Shown here piece after piece: positions 6,558 through 13,456 of a DNA stretch of 64,000 bases. The translations under genes were made by a program, and so were the position numbers. The stretch is taken from IMG/VR virus record IMGVR_UViG_3300010389_000013, positions 1-64,000 of that record; one strand, 5' to 3'. Source of the DNA: a virus. Position 1 is the first letter of the stretch; each line of letters begins with the position of its first letter. The notes below the pieces were generated by a model that worked only from the letters and a program-made list of their open reading frames with translations, did no database searches and was not told where the DNA came from.

Positions 6558-6910
6558 TGCTTTACTCGTTCAAGATAATCTTTACCCTGTTGATACAGAT
6601 TATCAATCAGATCATTAATGTCAGCAGTGGGAATACTATCAAACTCATGGTTAAAGTTCTCATACCTCAACGCATCAAGCATACACTCAAGCGTCATTGC
6701 CTGTTGAAATTCTGGTGTGATAGGTGTGCCATGTGATAGACCAGAGCATTCTGTATTATAGAAACGATTGTAACGCTCAAGGATACGCTGACTTCTTTGT
6801 TCATGTTCCCACTGTTCCTTCTCAATCTCTGCAAGTTTCAGCATAGCATTACCATTCTCTTCATAGAGTTTATCAAGTGCTTCTAATGCTTTTGTTTCTT
6901 GTTCAGTCAT
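6554..6910 (-). CDS. 118-aa helical hypothetical protein
   Basis: Starts MTEQETKALEALDKLYEENG; a long charged helix suggests a coiled coil in the first 55 residues. The ATG at 6910 is chosen over one at 6931 because it overlaps the upstream stop only slightly. Unassigned. Confidence 0.7.
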   Translation of the reverse strand: MTEQETKALEALDKLYEENGNAMLKLAEIEKEQWEHEQRSQRILERYNRFYNTECSGLSHGTPITPEFQQAMTLECMLDALRYENFNHEFDSIPTADINDLIDNLYQQGKDYLERVKQ

Positions 6911-7085
6911 TTTTCTTTTCCCGTCGTTCATCTGCCCTTTTCCTCATCATAGCATTTTCCTGAATAATCTCACCAAGTTTCATCAGTTCTTGTTTTAGTT
7001 CAGGTGTAGAAGTCTTTGCGACATCATCATAGAATACTGTGATAGCAGTTGTAAGAAGAATCAGTTGTCTGTATGTGAGATTCAT
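6903..7085 (-). CDS. 60-aa hypothetical protein
   Basis: N-terminal hydrophobic helix (YRQLILLTTAITVFYDD) then a charged helix ending in a Lys/Arg-rich tail. Unassigned; it sits head to tail between overlapping neighbours. Confidence 0.65.
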   Translation of the reverse strand: MNLTYRQLILLTTAITVFYDDVAKTSTPELKQELMKLGEIIQENAMMRKRADERREKKND

Positions 7086-7375
7086 TAAAGTGCCCCTGGT
7101 CGGTAGTCTCCTGACTTATACCTACGATACTTTGCTAAATTGCATGGATTAAAGTCAAGCACATCAAAGCGAAGTTCAAACTTCCTCCACCTAAATGTGA
7201 AACCAATGTCACGAGGACCAATGCCAATGATCAAGAATGGCAACCATTCAGGAGCAGGAAATTCATCCCATTGAACTACCATATCAATGAGAGCAAAACG
7301 ATTGGAGATTGGGAGCAGTTGGAAATACCACTCATCACCAAAGTCTTCATAGTGGCAGTAATCAAAGAGTTTCAT
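7085..7375 (-). CDS. 96-aa aromatic-rich hypothetical protein
   Basis: Rich in Trp, Phe and Tyr with alternating strands (FTFRWRKFELRFDVLDF), suggesting a small beta-sheet protein. Overlaps the upstream gene as TGATG. Unassigned. Confidence 0.7.
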   Translation of the reverse strand: MKLFDYCHYEDFGDEWYFQLLPISNRFALIDMVVQWDEFPAPEWLPFLIIGIGPRDIGFTFRWRKFELRFDVLDFNPCNLAKYRRYKSGDYRPGAL

Positions 7376-7806
7376 CAGGACACTCCATCAGCACTATCTA
7401 CCCAATCACCTTTGATCTTGGGTTCACTCACAACATTCTCTTTGTAGTGAGCGTTCATCTTCGCCCATTGTGCGTCACGCTCTTTCCACTCCTGGTATTT
7501 CTTCTCCAGGTCCTCATCCATCGTGATCTCATACTCTTTACAGACCTTACGCTGCTCTTCTTCATGCACACAGTCATTGAATACCAATGACATAGCACTG
7601 CTACGAATAGTAGCAGGATCCATACCTACACAGAGGAGAAACTTTTCAAATAGTTTGAAATATTGCTTACAGTTAAGATCTGCTGCTGGTGCAGTGATGA
7701 GATAATGTTCTTCAGGGATAAAATCATCATCAGTCCAGGAGGATGTCCCATAGGTTGGTGTGAAGGTTGCATCAAACTTAAATTGAACTTCTGCTTCGTA
7801 GGTCAT
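7375..7806 (-). CDS. 143-aa hypothetical protein
   Basis: Begins MTYEAEVQFKFDATFTPTYG, beta-like, with a long charged helix in the C-terminal third. Unassigned. Coupled to the upstream gene by ATGA. Confidence 0.7.
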   Translation of the reverse strand: MTYEAEVQFKFDATFTPTYGTSSWTDDDFIPEEHYLITAPAADLNCKQYFKLFEKFLLCVGMDPATIRSSAMSLVFNDCVHEEEQRKVCKEYEITMDEDLEKKYQEWKERDAQWAKMNAHYKENVVSEPKIKGDWVDSADGVS

Positions 7807-8006
7807 GAGTATGTTCGCATGAATTGATCAAGTGTGAAGATGTCGTCGGTCTGGGTCTCTTCTACCAGTTCATCATAGGATAGATCCTTGATAGCGTCAA
7901 GGTATTGTTCTGGTGTGCAGTCTTCCTCTGGGTCAAAATCATCGTGGCATAACCACTCATACTCTTTGACCAATGCATCAATCAGTTCTTGATTAGTGTA
8001 GGTCAT
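7803..8006 (-). CDS. 67-aa acidic hypothetical protein
   Basis: Starts MTYTNQELIDALVKEYEWLC; strongly acidic. Its ATG overlaps the TGA of a GTG-initiated gene upstream. Unassigned. Confidence 0.7.
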   Translation of the reverse strand: MTYTNQELIDALVKEYEWLCHDDFDPEEDCTPEQYLDAIKDLSYDELVEETQTDDIFTLDQFMRTYS

Positions 8007-8128
8007 TGCTCGTAGTTGTAATAATAAAACAAGAAGGCACGAATGTTAGGAGACACACCAAGAGAGTAGCAACAGTCCAGATATGATGTAAACTCAGACT
8101 GTAGTTCCTTCGTCAGTGCTATCTCCAC
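8003..8128 (-). CDS. 41-aa protein with GTG start
   Basis: GTG start after CCAAGGATC, reading (V/M)EIALTKELQSEFTSYL and ending in a Tyr-rich FLFYYYNYEQ. It has no ATG, but it fills the gap between its neighbours and ends in an ATGA overlap, the rule in this region. Unassigned. Confidence 0.55.
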   Translation of the reverse strand: MEIALTKELQSEFTSYLDCCYSLGVSPNIRAFLFYYYNYEQ

Positions 8129-8204
8129 GATCCTTGGAGAGGTTTCTGATGTCATACAACAATTGCTCTGCTCGTGAGTATTCTTTGTTGGTGTATGCGG
8201 TCAT
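8094..8204 (-). CDS. 36-aa hypothetical protein
   Basis: Reads MTAYTNKEYSRAEQLLYDIR and a polar tail. The frame stays open upstream inside the next gene, but only this end looks protein-like. Ribosome binding site is weak. Unassigned. Confidence 0.5.
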   Translation of the reverse strand: MTAYTNKEYSRAEQLLYDIRNLSKDRGDSTDEGTTV

Positions 8205-8208
8205 GTAC

Positions 8209-8436
8209 TCAAGAATTAACTTCTTGGTCGTAGAGTTCGGCAAGTTCTTCTTCGTCATAGAACAGAGTGATTTCTGATTCGTGATTCTCTGGGTCCATCC
8301 ACTCATACCACTCATCAGCGAAGCAGATAGCATCATCGTGACGATCTTCAGCAATCAACTGACGGAAACGATCACAGACCCACTCACAAATACGGTCACG
8401 CTCTTGGGAGATACGAAGGGCATCAATGTTGTTCAT
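8209..8436 (-). CDS. 75-aa hypothetical protein
   Basis: Acidic helical protein starting MNNIDALRISQERDRICEWV. ATGA overlap with the upstream gene. Unassigned. Confidence 0.7.
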   Translation of the reverse strand: MNNIDALRISQERDRICEWVCDRFRQLIAEDRHDDAICFADEWYEWMDPENHESEITLFYDEEELAELYDQEVNS

Positions 8437-8726
8437 AGTTTGATCAGGGTCAGTTTGTTGTTGAGGTGGTCGTAAGAGACGAATTCTACGTCCTTAGGCA
8501 GTGACTCAATGATAGCACGAGTAAACTCAAGTGTAAAGCGACCATGGTAACGCCAGAAGCGGCGATACTCATCACTGTACTGCTCTGCTGTCGTGTTGAT
8601 GGGAACAGTATACTCACCACGAGTGTAACGTGCTGGCAGTGGTGCTAACATCTTCTTGATGTCAGAGATGATCATTGGTGCAGCGTGTTGTGGTTTGGTC
8701 TTGGTGTACTGTGAACGGTAAATCAT
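8433..8726 (-). CDS. 97-aa hypothetical protein
   Basis: Basic protein starting MIYRSQYTKTKPQHAAPMII. No recognised motif. ATGA overlap with the upstream gene places it second in the transcript from the promoter at 8978-9006. Confidence 0.7.
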   Translation of the reverse strand: MIYRSQYTKTKPQHAAPMIISDIKKMLAPLPARYTRGEYTVPINTTAEQYSDEYRRFWRYHGRFTLEFTRAIIESLPKDVEFVSYDHLNNKLTLIKL

Positions 8727-8950
8727 TTGACAAAGACCTCTTGAGTGTATTCAGTGTGCAGTTGTGCTGCTTGCTTCAGATAATAGCACATGTGTGCCAC
8801 ATAATCCACGTCTTCTTCGTTTGGTTCAAAATCGTAAGCACAATCCCAGTCAACAGTGCCGTCAGCATTGACAGGAGCACCATAGAAATGATCACCATCA
8901 AGGGCAAAAGCGTGATCGTCAGCAACAAGATAGAACTGAGGAGCAGACAT
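8723..8950 (-). CDS. 75-aa hypothetical protein
   Basis: Starts MSAPQFYLVADDHAFALDGD; acidic and aromatic. First gene after a strong host-type promoter, with GGAGGA-type sequence upstream of the ATG. Unassigned. Confidence 0.75.
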   Translation of the reverse strand: MSAPQFYLVADDHAFALDGDHFYGAPVNADGTVDWDCAYDFEPNEEDVDYVAHMCYYLKQAAQLHTEYTQEVFVK

Positions 8951-8977
8951 TGGAGGAGAAAGCGAGTGAACTAGAGT

Positions 8978-9006
8978 AATTTAGCAGAGAAAGGGCAGAA
9001 TGTCAA
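8978..9006 (-). promoter_or_regulatory. Strong sigma-70-type promoter
   Basis: Minus-strand TTGACA (9001-9006), 17-base spacer, TAAATT (8978-8983). The -35 box overlaps the stop region of the 145-aa gene. It probably drives the coupled small genes leftward from 8950. Confidence 0.75.
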
Positions 9007-9440
9007 CGCTGGTACAGGTAACCACCTGCCCAATCGCAGTTCTTCAGCACGTCTTCACGCTGAGAGATGATGCGGAGATCAAAACGGACACCCTTGGCAG
9101 GTGCTTTGAAAGAGGCAGACTTGTACAGTTCACCAGTCTTCTTGTCAACAAATGCGTGGACAGAGCGAGAACCAGACTCAGTAACCATGATGATCTTGTG
9201 GTACTTGCGACCAGACTCTACAATGAACTTGTAGTGGTCACCATTCTTGATGTTCTCAATCTGCTGCTCATGAAACTCACGGTTGGAGGTAGCAGCGAAG
9301 AACTTCTGACGCTTGATGCTGCTCTCAATGTAGTCCTGCTCCAGGGCATCACAGAGCATCAGGGACCACTTGCGGACATTCAGTTCAATGGTGTTGCGAG
9401 CATCAGCGGTGGCACAGAAGTCAGCGAAGGTGGCGGTCAT
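9003..9440 (-). CDS. Conserved cyanophage hypothetical protein (145 aa)
   Basis: Starts MTATFADFCATADARNTIEL. The second half contains a beta segment (HKIIMVTESGSRSVHAFVDK then GELYKSASFKAPAKG) similar to proteins I recall in most cyanomyoviruses. The frame is open further upstream, but the ATG at 9440 follows the repeated promoter/leader element. Function unknown. Confidence 0.75.
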   Translation of the reverse strand: MTATFADFCATADARNTIELNVRKWSLMLCDALEQDYIESSIKRQKFFAATSNREFHEQQIENIKNGDHYKFIVESGRKYHKIIMVTESGSRSVHAFVDKKTGELYKSASFKAPAKGVRFDLRIISQREDVLKNCDWAGGYLYQR

Positions 9441-9470
9441 GGGGTCCGTTGCGTTGATGTAACTAGTATA
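9441..9470 (-). promoter_or_regulatory. -10 box plus repeated leader
   Basis: Minus-strand TATACT (9465-9470) and a leader with CATCAACGCAACGGACC, nearly the same as at 1632-1659. Confidence 0.5.
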
Positions 9471-9474
9471 GGGT

Positions 9475-9600
9475 CTAGGAGAGCAGTTCAAGCACCTCGT
9501 GGGACAGTTCCTCAACTGGCATGTCCTTCTCAACCTCAATCACGTCGTATTCTTCGTCCAGTTGATCCAGGAGCCAGCGGTCAAGCATTACTTCATTCAT
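9475..9600 (-). CDS. 41-aa acidic hypothetical protein
   Basis: Reads MNEVMLDRWLLDQLDEEYDV and ends in LELLS; very acidic. Its stop lies just before the -10 box of the next gene. Unassigned. Confidence 0.65.
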   Translation of the reverse strand: MNEVMLDRWLLDQLDEEYDVIEVEKDMPVEELSHEVLELLS

Positions 9601-9603
9601 GGT

Positions 9604-9744
9604 TCAAAAAAGGGTGAGTTGTTCAAAGTTAATGTGGTCACAGCAAGAGTCATCGTCTTGCAAATCTAGCATGTCGGTGTCAACATGCTTGAGGAGTTTG
9701 CCGAAGAGAAAGTCAACAAACTCCTGATTCTGTTGGTTGATCAT
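9604..9744 (-). CDS. 46-aa hypothetical protein
   Basis: Reads MINQQNQEFVDFLFGKLLKH with an acidic, double-Cys tail. Preceded by CAGGAAG at good spacing. It overlaps the upstream gene by 32 bases in another frame. Confidence 0.6.
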   Translation of the reverse strand: MINQQNQEFVDFLFGKLLKHVDTDMLDLQDDDSCCDHINFEQLTLF

Positions 9745-9979
9745 CGGTCTTCCTGATGGTCTTGGAGAAATCTAGGTTAGCATGGTATACGATGTTGAAC
9801 CTATCGCATACCTCTTTGAGTGACGGATCTTGTTTTGGCACTGGTTTGTGACCAGCAGCACGTAGTTCACGCCAAGATAGCACGTCACCGTGAGGACGTT
9901 GTGCTTTGTAAAATGGTTCCAGGGCAGCATACTCACGTACAGTGAGTGTATGTCGTGGCGGCAAAGAACCTTGTTTCAT
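9713..9979 (-). CDS. 88-aa hypothetical protein
   Basis: Starts MKQGSLPPRHTLTVREYAAL; basic. The ATG at 9979 overlaps the stop of the membrane protein upstream (ATGA), so it is preferred over an in-frame ATG at 9985. Unassigned. Confidence 0.65.
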   Translation of the reverse strand: MKQGSLPPRHTLTVREYAALEPFYKAQRPHGDVLSWRELRAAGHKPVPKQDPSLKEVCDRFNIVYHANLDFSKTIRKTDDQPTESGVC

Positions 9980-10131
9980 CGGCAATCTGGGTGTGGTTGT
10001 GGTAGTGTAGCACAGATGCGGGAGATACGCTCCATCTGTTCAATGTTACTCTCTCCTTGATAGACCATCTTCATCATGGTCATGGAAGCAAGAACGAGAA
10101 ATACTACAAAGAGAGGATTTTTAAAAGACAT
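9976..10131 (-). CDS. 51-aa protein with N-terminal membrane helix
   Basis: Reads MSFKNPLFVVFLVLASMTMM, a signal-anchor-like helix, then a polar part with two Cys. Possibly an inner-membrane or exported protein. Overlaps both neighbours. Confidence 0.65.
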   Translation of the reverse strand: MSFKNPLFVVFLVLASMTMMKMVYQGESNIEQMERISRICATLPQPHPDCR

Positions 10132-10288
10132 TAGTCCACTTGGTGTGGTTTGCTTTGGTGATACGTCCTTCTGCTAACATGTTATCACACACATTACAGA
10201 AGACTTGGAACTTCTCTTCACGGTTGAGCACATGCGGTTGAGCACATGTGGCAATCACCTTGAGCATTTGTGCTTTGGAAGTAATCAT
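10121..10288 (-). CDS. 55-aa hypothetical protein carrying a 14-bp tandem duplication
   Basis: Starts MITSKAQMLKVIATCAQPHV and continues LNREEKFQVFCNVCDNMLAE; it contains CNVC. A perfect 14-base tandem repeat at 10221-10248 lies in the coding part. Removing one copy would bring a stop into this frame, so the present reading frame depends on it. Unassigned. Confidence 0.6.
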   Translation of the reverse strand: MITSKAQMLKVIATCAQPHVLNREEKFQVFCNVCDNMLAEGRITKANHTKWTNVF

Positions 10289-10446
10289 CAGAAGTTCAGG
10301 TAAGTGTTGTCAGGATAGATGCCCATTTCTTCACAACGGCACTCGTAAGCAATACGCTTAAGCATCTCAATGTCCATCTCTTCAATGCTCTGGAGAATGG
10401 TGCGACGGAGTTGAAGGTCAATGGTGTCGTCAGTGATCATGGGCAT
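10288..10446 (-). CDS. 52-aa hypothetical protein
   Basis: Reads MPMITDDTIDLQLRRTILQS, helical and Cys-containing (YECRCEEMG). A second ATG at 10440 could be the start. It follows a TATACT box at 10473. Unassigned. Confidence 0.65.
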   Translation of the reverse strand: MPMITDDTIDLQLRRTILQSIEEMDIEMLKRIAYECRCEEMGIYPDNTYLNF

Positions 10447-10472
10447 GGGGTTGTTCCCTTGACTACCTTAGT

Positions 10473-10478
10473 AGTATA
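10473..10478 (-). promoter_or_regulatory. -10 box (TATACT) upstream of the 52-aa gene
   Basis: Minus-strand CTCTATACTACTAAGGTAGTC. The AAGGTA downstream of the box recurs at 12653 and 13412, suggesting a shared element. Confidence 0.4.
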
Positions 10479-10481
10479 GAG

Positions 10482-10658
10482 TCAATCCATCTCACATGCG
10501 AGGTAGCCTAGACACTTCACCAAGTGTCCCTCAACCTCAGAATCTGACAGACCATGGCGGGATGCTGTCTCACGCACAGTGGCGATGGGAGCACCCCACA
10601 TCAGGTCAATCAGAAACTTCAGTTCAGGGGCAGTCAGGGGGACTTCAGCGGTCTTCAT
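10482..10658 (-). CDS. 58-aa hypothetical protein, possible helix-turn-helix
   Basis: Starts MKTAEVPLTAPELKFLIDLM, then APIATVRETASRHGLSDSEV, a stretch that could form a small helix-turn-helix. Four helices are likely. Unassigned; a regulatory role is only a guess. Confidence 0.6.
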   Translation of the reverse strand: MKTAEVPLTAPELKFLIDLMWGAPIATVRETASRHGLSDSEVEGHLVKCLGYLACEMD

Positions 10659-10710
10659 AGGGCAGAGGGGTCACAGGGGCATTACAGGCGATCCTAGAGG
10701 GGTCTCAGCG

Positions 10711-10872
10711 TCATTCTCCCATGATGGGGATCACGTCAACCGTGCTAACGTCGGGATCTTGTTGGATATTCTTTACGAAATGCAGTACATCTTCATCATT
10801 AAACATGACAACAGACTGACGCTTACTGTGCATACGGTCTTGACGTTGCCACCACTCAATGCGATACTTCAT
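10711..10872 (-). CDS. 53-aa hypothetical protein
   Basis: Reads MKYRIEWWQRQDRMHSKRQS then a VVMFNDEDVLHFVK alpha/beta pattern. ATGA overlap with the 123-aa gene upstream. Unassigned. Confidence 0.65.
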   Translation of the reverse strand: MKYRIEWWQRQDRMHSKRQSVVMFNDEDVLHFVKNIQQDPDVSTVDVIPIMGE

Positions 10873-11240
10873 AGATGAGAACCTTTTTGGAATTTGTGAA
10901 TGTCACCAAGAGTGACGTGGGCAGCATACTCATAGGAGGTGGTGCCGTCATCATTATACACTGGATTCTGCTGTGCGGGAAGATTCTTTACAAAGTCATT
11001 GAGATCAACTTCACGATGTCCCATCATAAGAGACCTGAGAGCAACTGCCTTGTCCATTTCTTTTTTGTGATAATCTATCACATCCTGCACACAAGATAGC
11101 ATCTCTTCATATGTCTGTCGTGCAGATACTTTGTCATCTTGGAGGTAATCATCAATCGCATCTTGCATACGATTTTTACGCTGCTTTGCATACTCAGCGT
11201 TCCAATCAACGTTCAATTCAGGGCGTCCTTCAATAGTCAT
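10869..11240 (-). CDS. 123-aa hypothetical protein
   Basis: Starts MTIEGRPELNVDWNAEYAKQ; largely helical and charged. No motif recognised. Confidence 0.7.
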   Translation of the reverse strand: MTIEGRPELNVDWNAEYAKQRKNRMQDAIDDYLQDDKVSARQTYEEMLSCVQDVIDYHKKEMDKAVALRSLMMGHREVDLNDFVKNLPAQQNPVYNDDGTTSYEYAAHVTLGDIHKFQKGSHL

Positions 11241-11242
11241 AA

Positions 11243-11338
11243 TCAGAATTTAATGGATCTCCATTCTAGTTGGTATACTGCATCAATGTCAACTAAATTG
11301 CGGGAAACGTAATCTTTCATTTCCTTACGATTGTACAT
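11243..11338 (-). CDS. Possible 31-aa protein
   Basis: Reads MYNRKEMKDYVSRNLVDIDA and fills the gap between its neighbours, overlapping the upstream stop by 14 bases. Supported only by position and composition. Confidence 0.45.
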   Translation of the reverse strand: MYNRKEMKDYVSRNLVDIDAVYQLEWRSIKF

Positions 11339-11504
11339 CAGAATCGCTGGTCTCTCGTCCAGAAACTCTATCCTCCACACTTCGGGTTTCGCTTTCATTT
11401 TGTTTTACCACAGTGTCGTTATTATGTAGACCTAGTTGGCGTCTTTTTTCATATAAGTCAGGGTGGGGTGCATAGAGCGGACCCTGATAATCTTTCTTCT
11501 CCAT
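11325..11504 (-). CDS. 59-aa charged hypothetical protein
   Basis: Starts MEKKDYQGPLYAPHPDLYEK. The ATG at 11504 follows GGAGGT at ideal spacing, two bases after the oxygenase stop. The C-terminal third is Ser/Asp/Arg-rich and probably disordered. Unassigned. Confidence 0.65.
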   Translation of the reverse strand: MEKKDYQGPLYAPHPDLYEKRRQLGLHNNDTVVKQNESETRSVEDRVSGRETSDSDVQS

Positions 11505-11506
11505 AG

Positions 11507-12106
11507 TTACCTCCATACTGGACCAGTGAACCACCCAACTAGTGCATGTCTGACACCACGTGTGATTGGTGATACTTTATGAGACTGTCTTGAATCAAAC
11601 AAAACTAGTGTACCTCGCTCTCTTGATTGTTTGGTGTTCTTTTCTGACTCACTGACGCGGAACATTAGATCTCCACCATCATAGTCATCACTATCTGATA
11701 GTTGTAGAGAGAACGATAACTTACGCACCGTCTCTTTCTTCTGTGTCACATAGTAAAGATTGCGTGACTCATCATTGTGCCAATCATAATGTCCTCCTTC
11801 AGTATACACTGAGTATTGAAAGTGACCACCACTGATGCCAGAAATATCATAGCGAAAGTGTTGATCATTAAGGTGATTCACATAGTATGATACCATCCCA
11901 GCAACCCACTCAGTCTCGGGAATCCAGTGAATGTCAGTCTTTCTCTGTATATCATCAGTTTCATATTTGAACTGCTGATCCTCTAGATTCCTGACGTGTG
12001 CCTCATGTGTCTCTCTGCTACCATACTGATTGACAATAGCATCACACACATCTTTAGGCAGACGTGTTTGTACTGATATGACTACGCTGTTGATGGTTAC
12101 ATCCAT
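11507..12106 (-). CDS. 2-oxoglutarate/Fe(II) oxygenase (prolyl-hydroxylase type)
   Basis: 199 aa. The iron site is clear: GGHYDWHNDE (HxD type), then GTLVLFDSRQSHKVSPITRG with the distal His and the Arg that binds 2-oxoglutarate, followed by RHALVGWFTGP. DYDGGDLMF before it is the usual core strand of the P4H/PKHD fold. The substrate is unknown; proposed roles for phage members are hydroxylation of nucleic acid or virion protein. It is co-transcribed with small unassigned genes. Confidence 0.85.
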   Translation of the reverse strand: MDVTINSVVISVQTRLPKDVCDAIVNQYGSRETHEAHVRNLEDQQFKYETDDIQRKTDIHWIPETEWVAGMVSYYVNHLNDQHFRYDISGISGGHFQYSVYTEGGHYDWHNDESRNLYYVTQKKETVRKLSFSLQLSDSDDYDGGDLMFRVSESEKNTKQSRERGTLVLFDSRQSHKVSPITRGVRHALVGWFTGPVWR

Positions 12107-12387
12107 TACATGAAATTTAGTACAGTTGGTGTCAGTGGTTTGAGAATCTGCATCGCACTATATGGTGTGGTTTTATCAATGTCAACCACAGATCCTACTT
12201 GTTTTGAGTTGATTGGAGCGTGATATTGTTTTGTCTTTGGTTTGTAAAATCCCCATACTGATCTAACTTGCTCGGAAGTGTAGCTAAATTGATAGTGGTT
12301 AACACACCAAATACGAACAACACCACGCTTGGGAGTGTCAAATTCATAGGAATATCCTTGTGGTGGGACATGGGGAAACTCTATCAT
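12106..12387 (-). CDS. 93-aa hypothetical protein
   Basis: Aromatic-rich, starting MIEFPHVPPQGYSYEFDTPK, mostly beta. The stop overlaps the oxygenase start as TAATG, suggesting coupled expression. Unassigned. Confidence 0.7.
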   Translation of the reverse strand: MIEFPHVPPQGYSYEFDTPKRGVVRIWCVNHYQFSYTSEQVRSVWGFYKPKTKQYHAPINSKQVGSVVDIDKTTPYSAMQILKPLTPTVLNFM

Positions 12388-12629
12388 CAGCAGTACACGG
12401 GGGAGTAATCAGAACCTTGGTATGCTTCAGTGTTGAAGTCAGAGACCTCAGCACCGTTGGCGAGATAGTTACGGATGTCGTAGAGAGCGTCAGACTTGAC
12501 ACGGGTGGAGAAGGAAGTCATCTGCTGAGAGATCTCTTCAGTGGGGTGCCAGATCACACGCTTGACGAAACGCTTGCCACCAGCGACAGGGAAGAAGTCA
12601 ACCTGGGTGGCAGAGGTTTGGAGTTGCAT
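12387..12629 (-). CDS. 80-aa conserved-type hypothetical protein
   Basis: Starts MQLQTSATQVDFFPVAGGKR. Unassigned. First gene after the TATAAT box at 12653-12658, followed by coupled genes leading to the oxygenase. Confidence 0.65.
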   Translation of the reverse strand: MQLQTSATQVDFFPVAGGKRFVKRVIWHPTEEISQQMTSFSTRVKSDALYDIRNYLANGAEVSDFNTEAYQGSDYSPVYC

Positions 12630-12652
12630 GGGTGTCTCGTGATTACCTTGTA

Positions 12653-12658
12653 ATTATA
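12653..12658 (-). promoter_or_regulatory. -10 box (TATAAT) with AAGGTAA downstream element
   Basis: Minus-strand CCCTATAATTACAAGGTAATC. The TACAAGGTAA segment is repeated exactly after the box at 13412. No clear -35 box. Confidence 0.45.
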
Positions 12659-12706
12659 GGGGATGCGGGGACGACGCGGAAGGTCGGGTGGACAGTTCCA
12701 CAACTG

Positions 12707-13237
12707 TCACCACTCATCCACGCTCTTAACCCAAGGTTCTGCTAGAAGTGCTGCGACCTTGGTGCAGATGTAATCATCGTTACCAATCTTTCCGCCACCC
12801 TGCTGATGAGCAAACAGACCAGAGTCCAGGTTAGCAATGAAATCTTCCTTGCTGAACCACACCAGGCGAGCATCTTCCTCATCAGGATTGATGCCAAAGA
12901 AGATCAGACGCTCCCAATCCTTATCACGAGAGATATGATTGATGATGAAAGAATCTTTCTTGACACCACCTTTCTTGTTACGAGTGGCAAGAGAGAATTT
13001 AATCTCAGTCAAGATACCATCAATCACACGGTCATGCCCTGCGGTAGATGTAGCGGCACGTTCAACAAGACACTGCTCTTCTTCCATATAGTGAGAGACA
13101 AATCGCTCACCAAACTCACCCTTTTGTTTGGGTGACATGAACACATAACCTCGGAACATGGTATCATGCCAAGGATCTTGTGCGTTAGCGTCAATGTAGT
13201 CACGGAGACCACTGTTTTCAATGAGAGTGTCAAACAT
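12707..13237 (-). CDS. PD-(D/E)XK nuclease-like protein
   Basis: 176 aa. After an N-terminal helix with KGEFGERFVSHYMEEE, the sequence AGHDRVIDGILTEIKFS fits a PD-(D/E)XK core (Asp, then E-x-K). A second motif-like region follows (WERLIFFGINPDEEDARLVW). This fold covers restriction enzymes, resolvases and repair nucleases, so the exact role is open. ATG at 13237 is taken over an upstream TTG. Confidence 0.55.
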   Translation of the reverse strand: MFDTLIENSGLRDYIDANAQDPWHDTMFRGYVFMSPKQKGEFGERFVSHYMEEEQCLVERAATSTAGHDRVIDGILTEIKFSLATRNKKGGVKKDSFIINHISRDKDWERLIFFGINPDEEDARLVWFSKEDFIANLDSGLFAHQQGGGKIGNDDYICTKVAALLAEPWVKSVDEW

Positions 13238-13239
13238 AA

Positions 13240-13386
13240 TCAATACTGTTCGCCGTCACGTGCTTTAGCGGGTACATGGGCAAGGTCAACAAATGCCATT
13301 GCTAGTTCAGAGAATGAGTTGGGCACTACCACAACACACAGACCAGCAAAAGCGATGCCTAGGCAAGTTCTCCAGAGATACTCCAT
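13240..13386 (-). CDS. 48-aa exported or membrane protein
   Basis: Hydrophobic N-terminal half (CLGIAFAGLCVVVVP) like a signal anchor, then a polar tail. First gene behind a terminator/promoter composite at 13412-13445. Unassigned. Confidence 0.65.
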   Translation of the reverse strand: MEYLWRTCLGIAFAGLCVVVVPNSFSELAMAFVDLAHVPAKARDGEQY

Positions 13387-13411
13387 GAACTGGGGAAGCG
13401 TTTACCTTGTA

Positions 13412-13417
13412 AGTATA
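13412..13417 (-). promoter_or_regulatory. Extended -10 promoter (TGCTATACT)
   Basis: Minus-strand GTGCTATACTTACAAGGTAA immediately after the T-run of the terminator at 13422-13445. The TGn extension may compensate for the lack of a -35 box. Confidence 0.55.
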
Positions 13418-13421
13418 GCAC

Positions 13422-13445
13422 AAAAAAAGGGCACCGCAGTGCCCC
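13422..13445 (-). terminator. Rho-independent terminator
   Basis: Minus-strand GGGGCACTGCGGTGCCC followed by seven T. It closes the transcript of the oxygenase gene ending at 13457. Confidence 0.85.
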
Positions 13446-13456
13446 GTGACAGTTTT

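Noticed and set aside
9000-9617. 205-codon plus-strand frame
   Set aside because: Antisense to the 145-aa and 41-aa genes, which have leaders and coding composition; typical long shadow.
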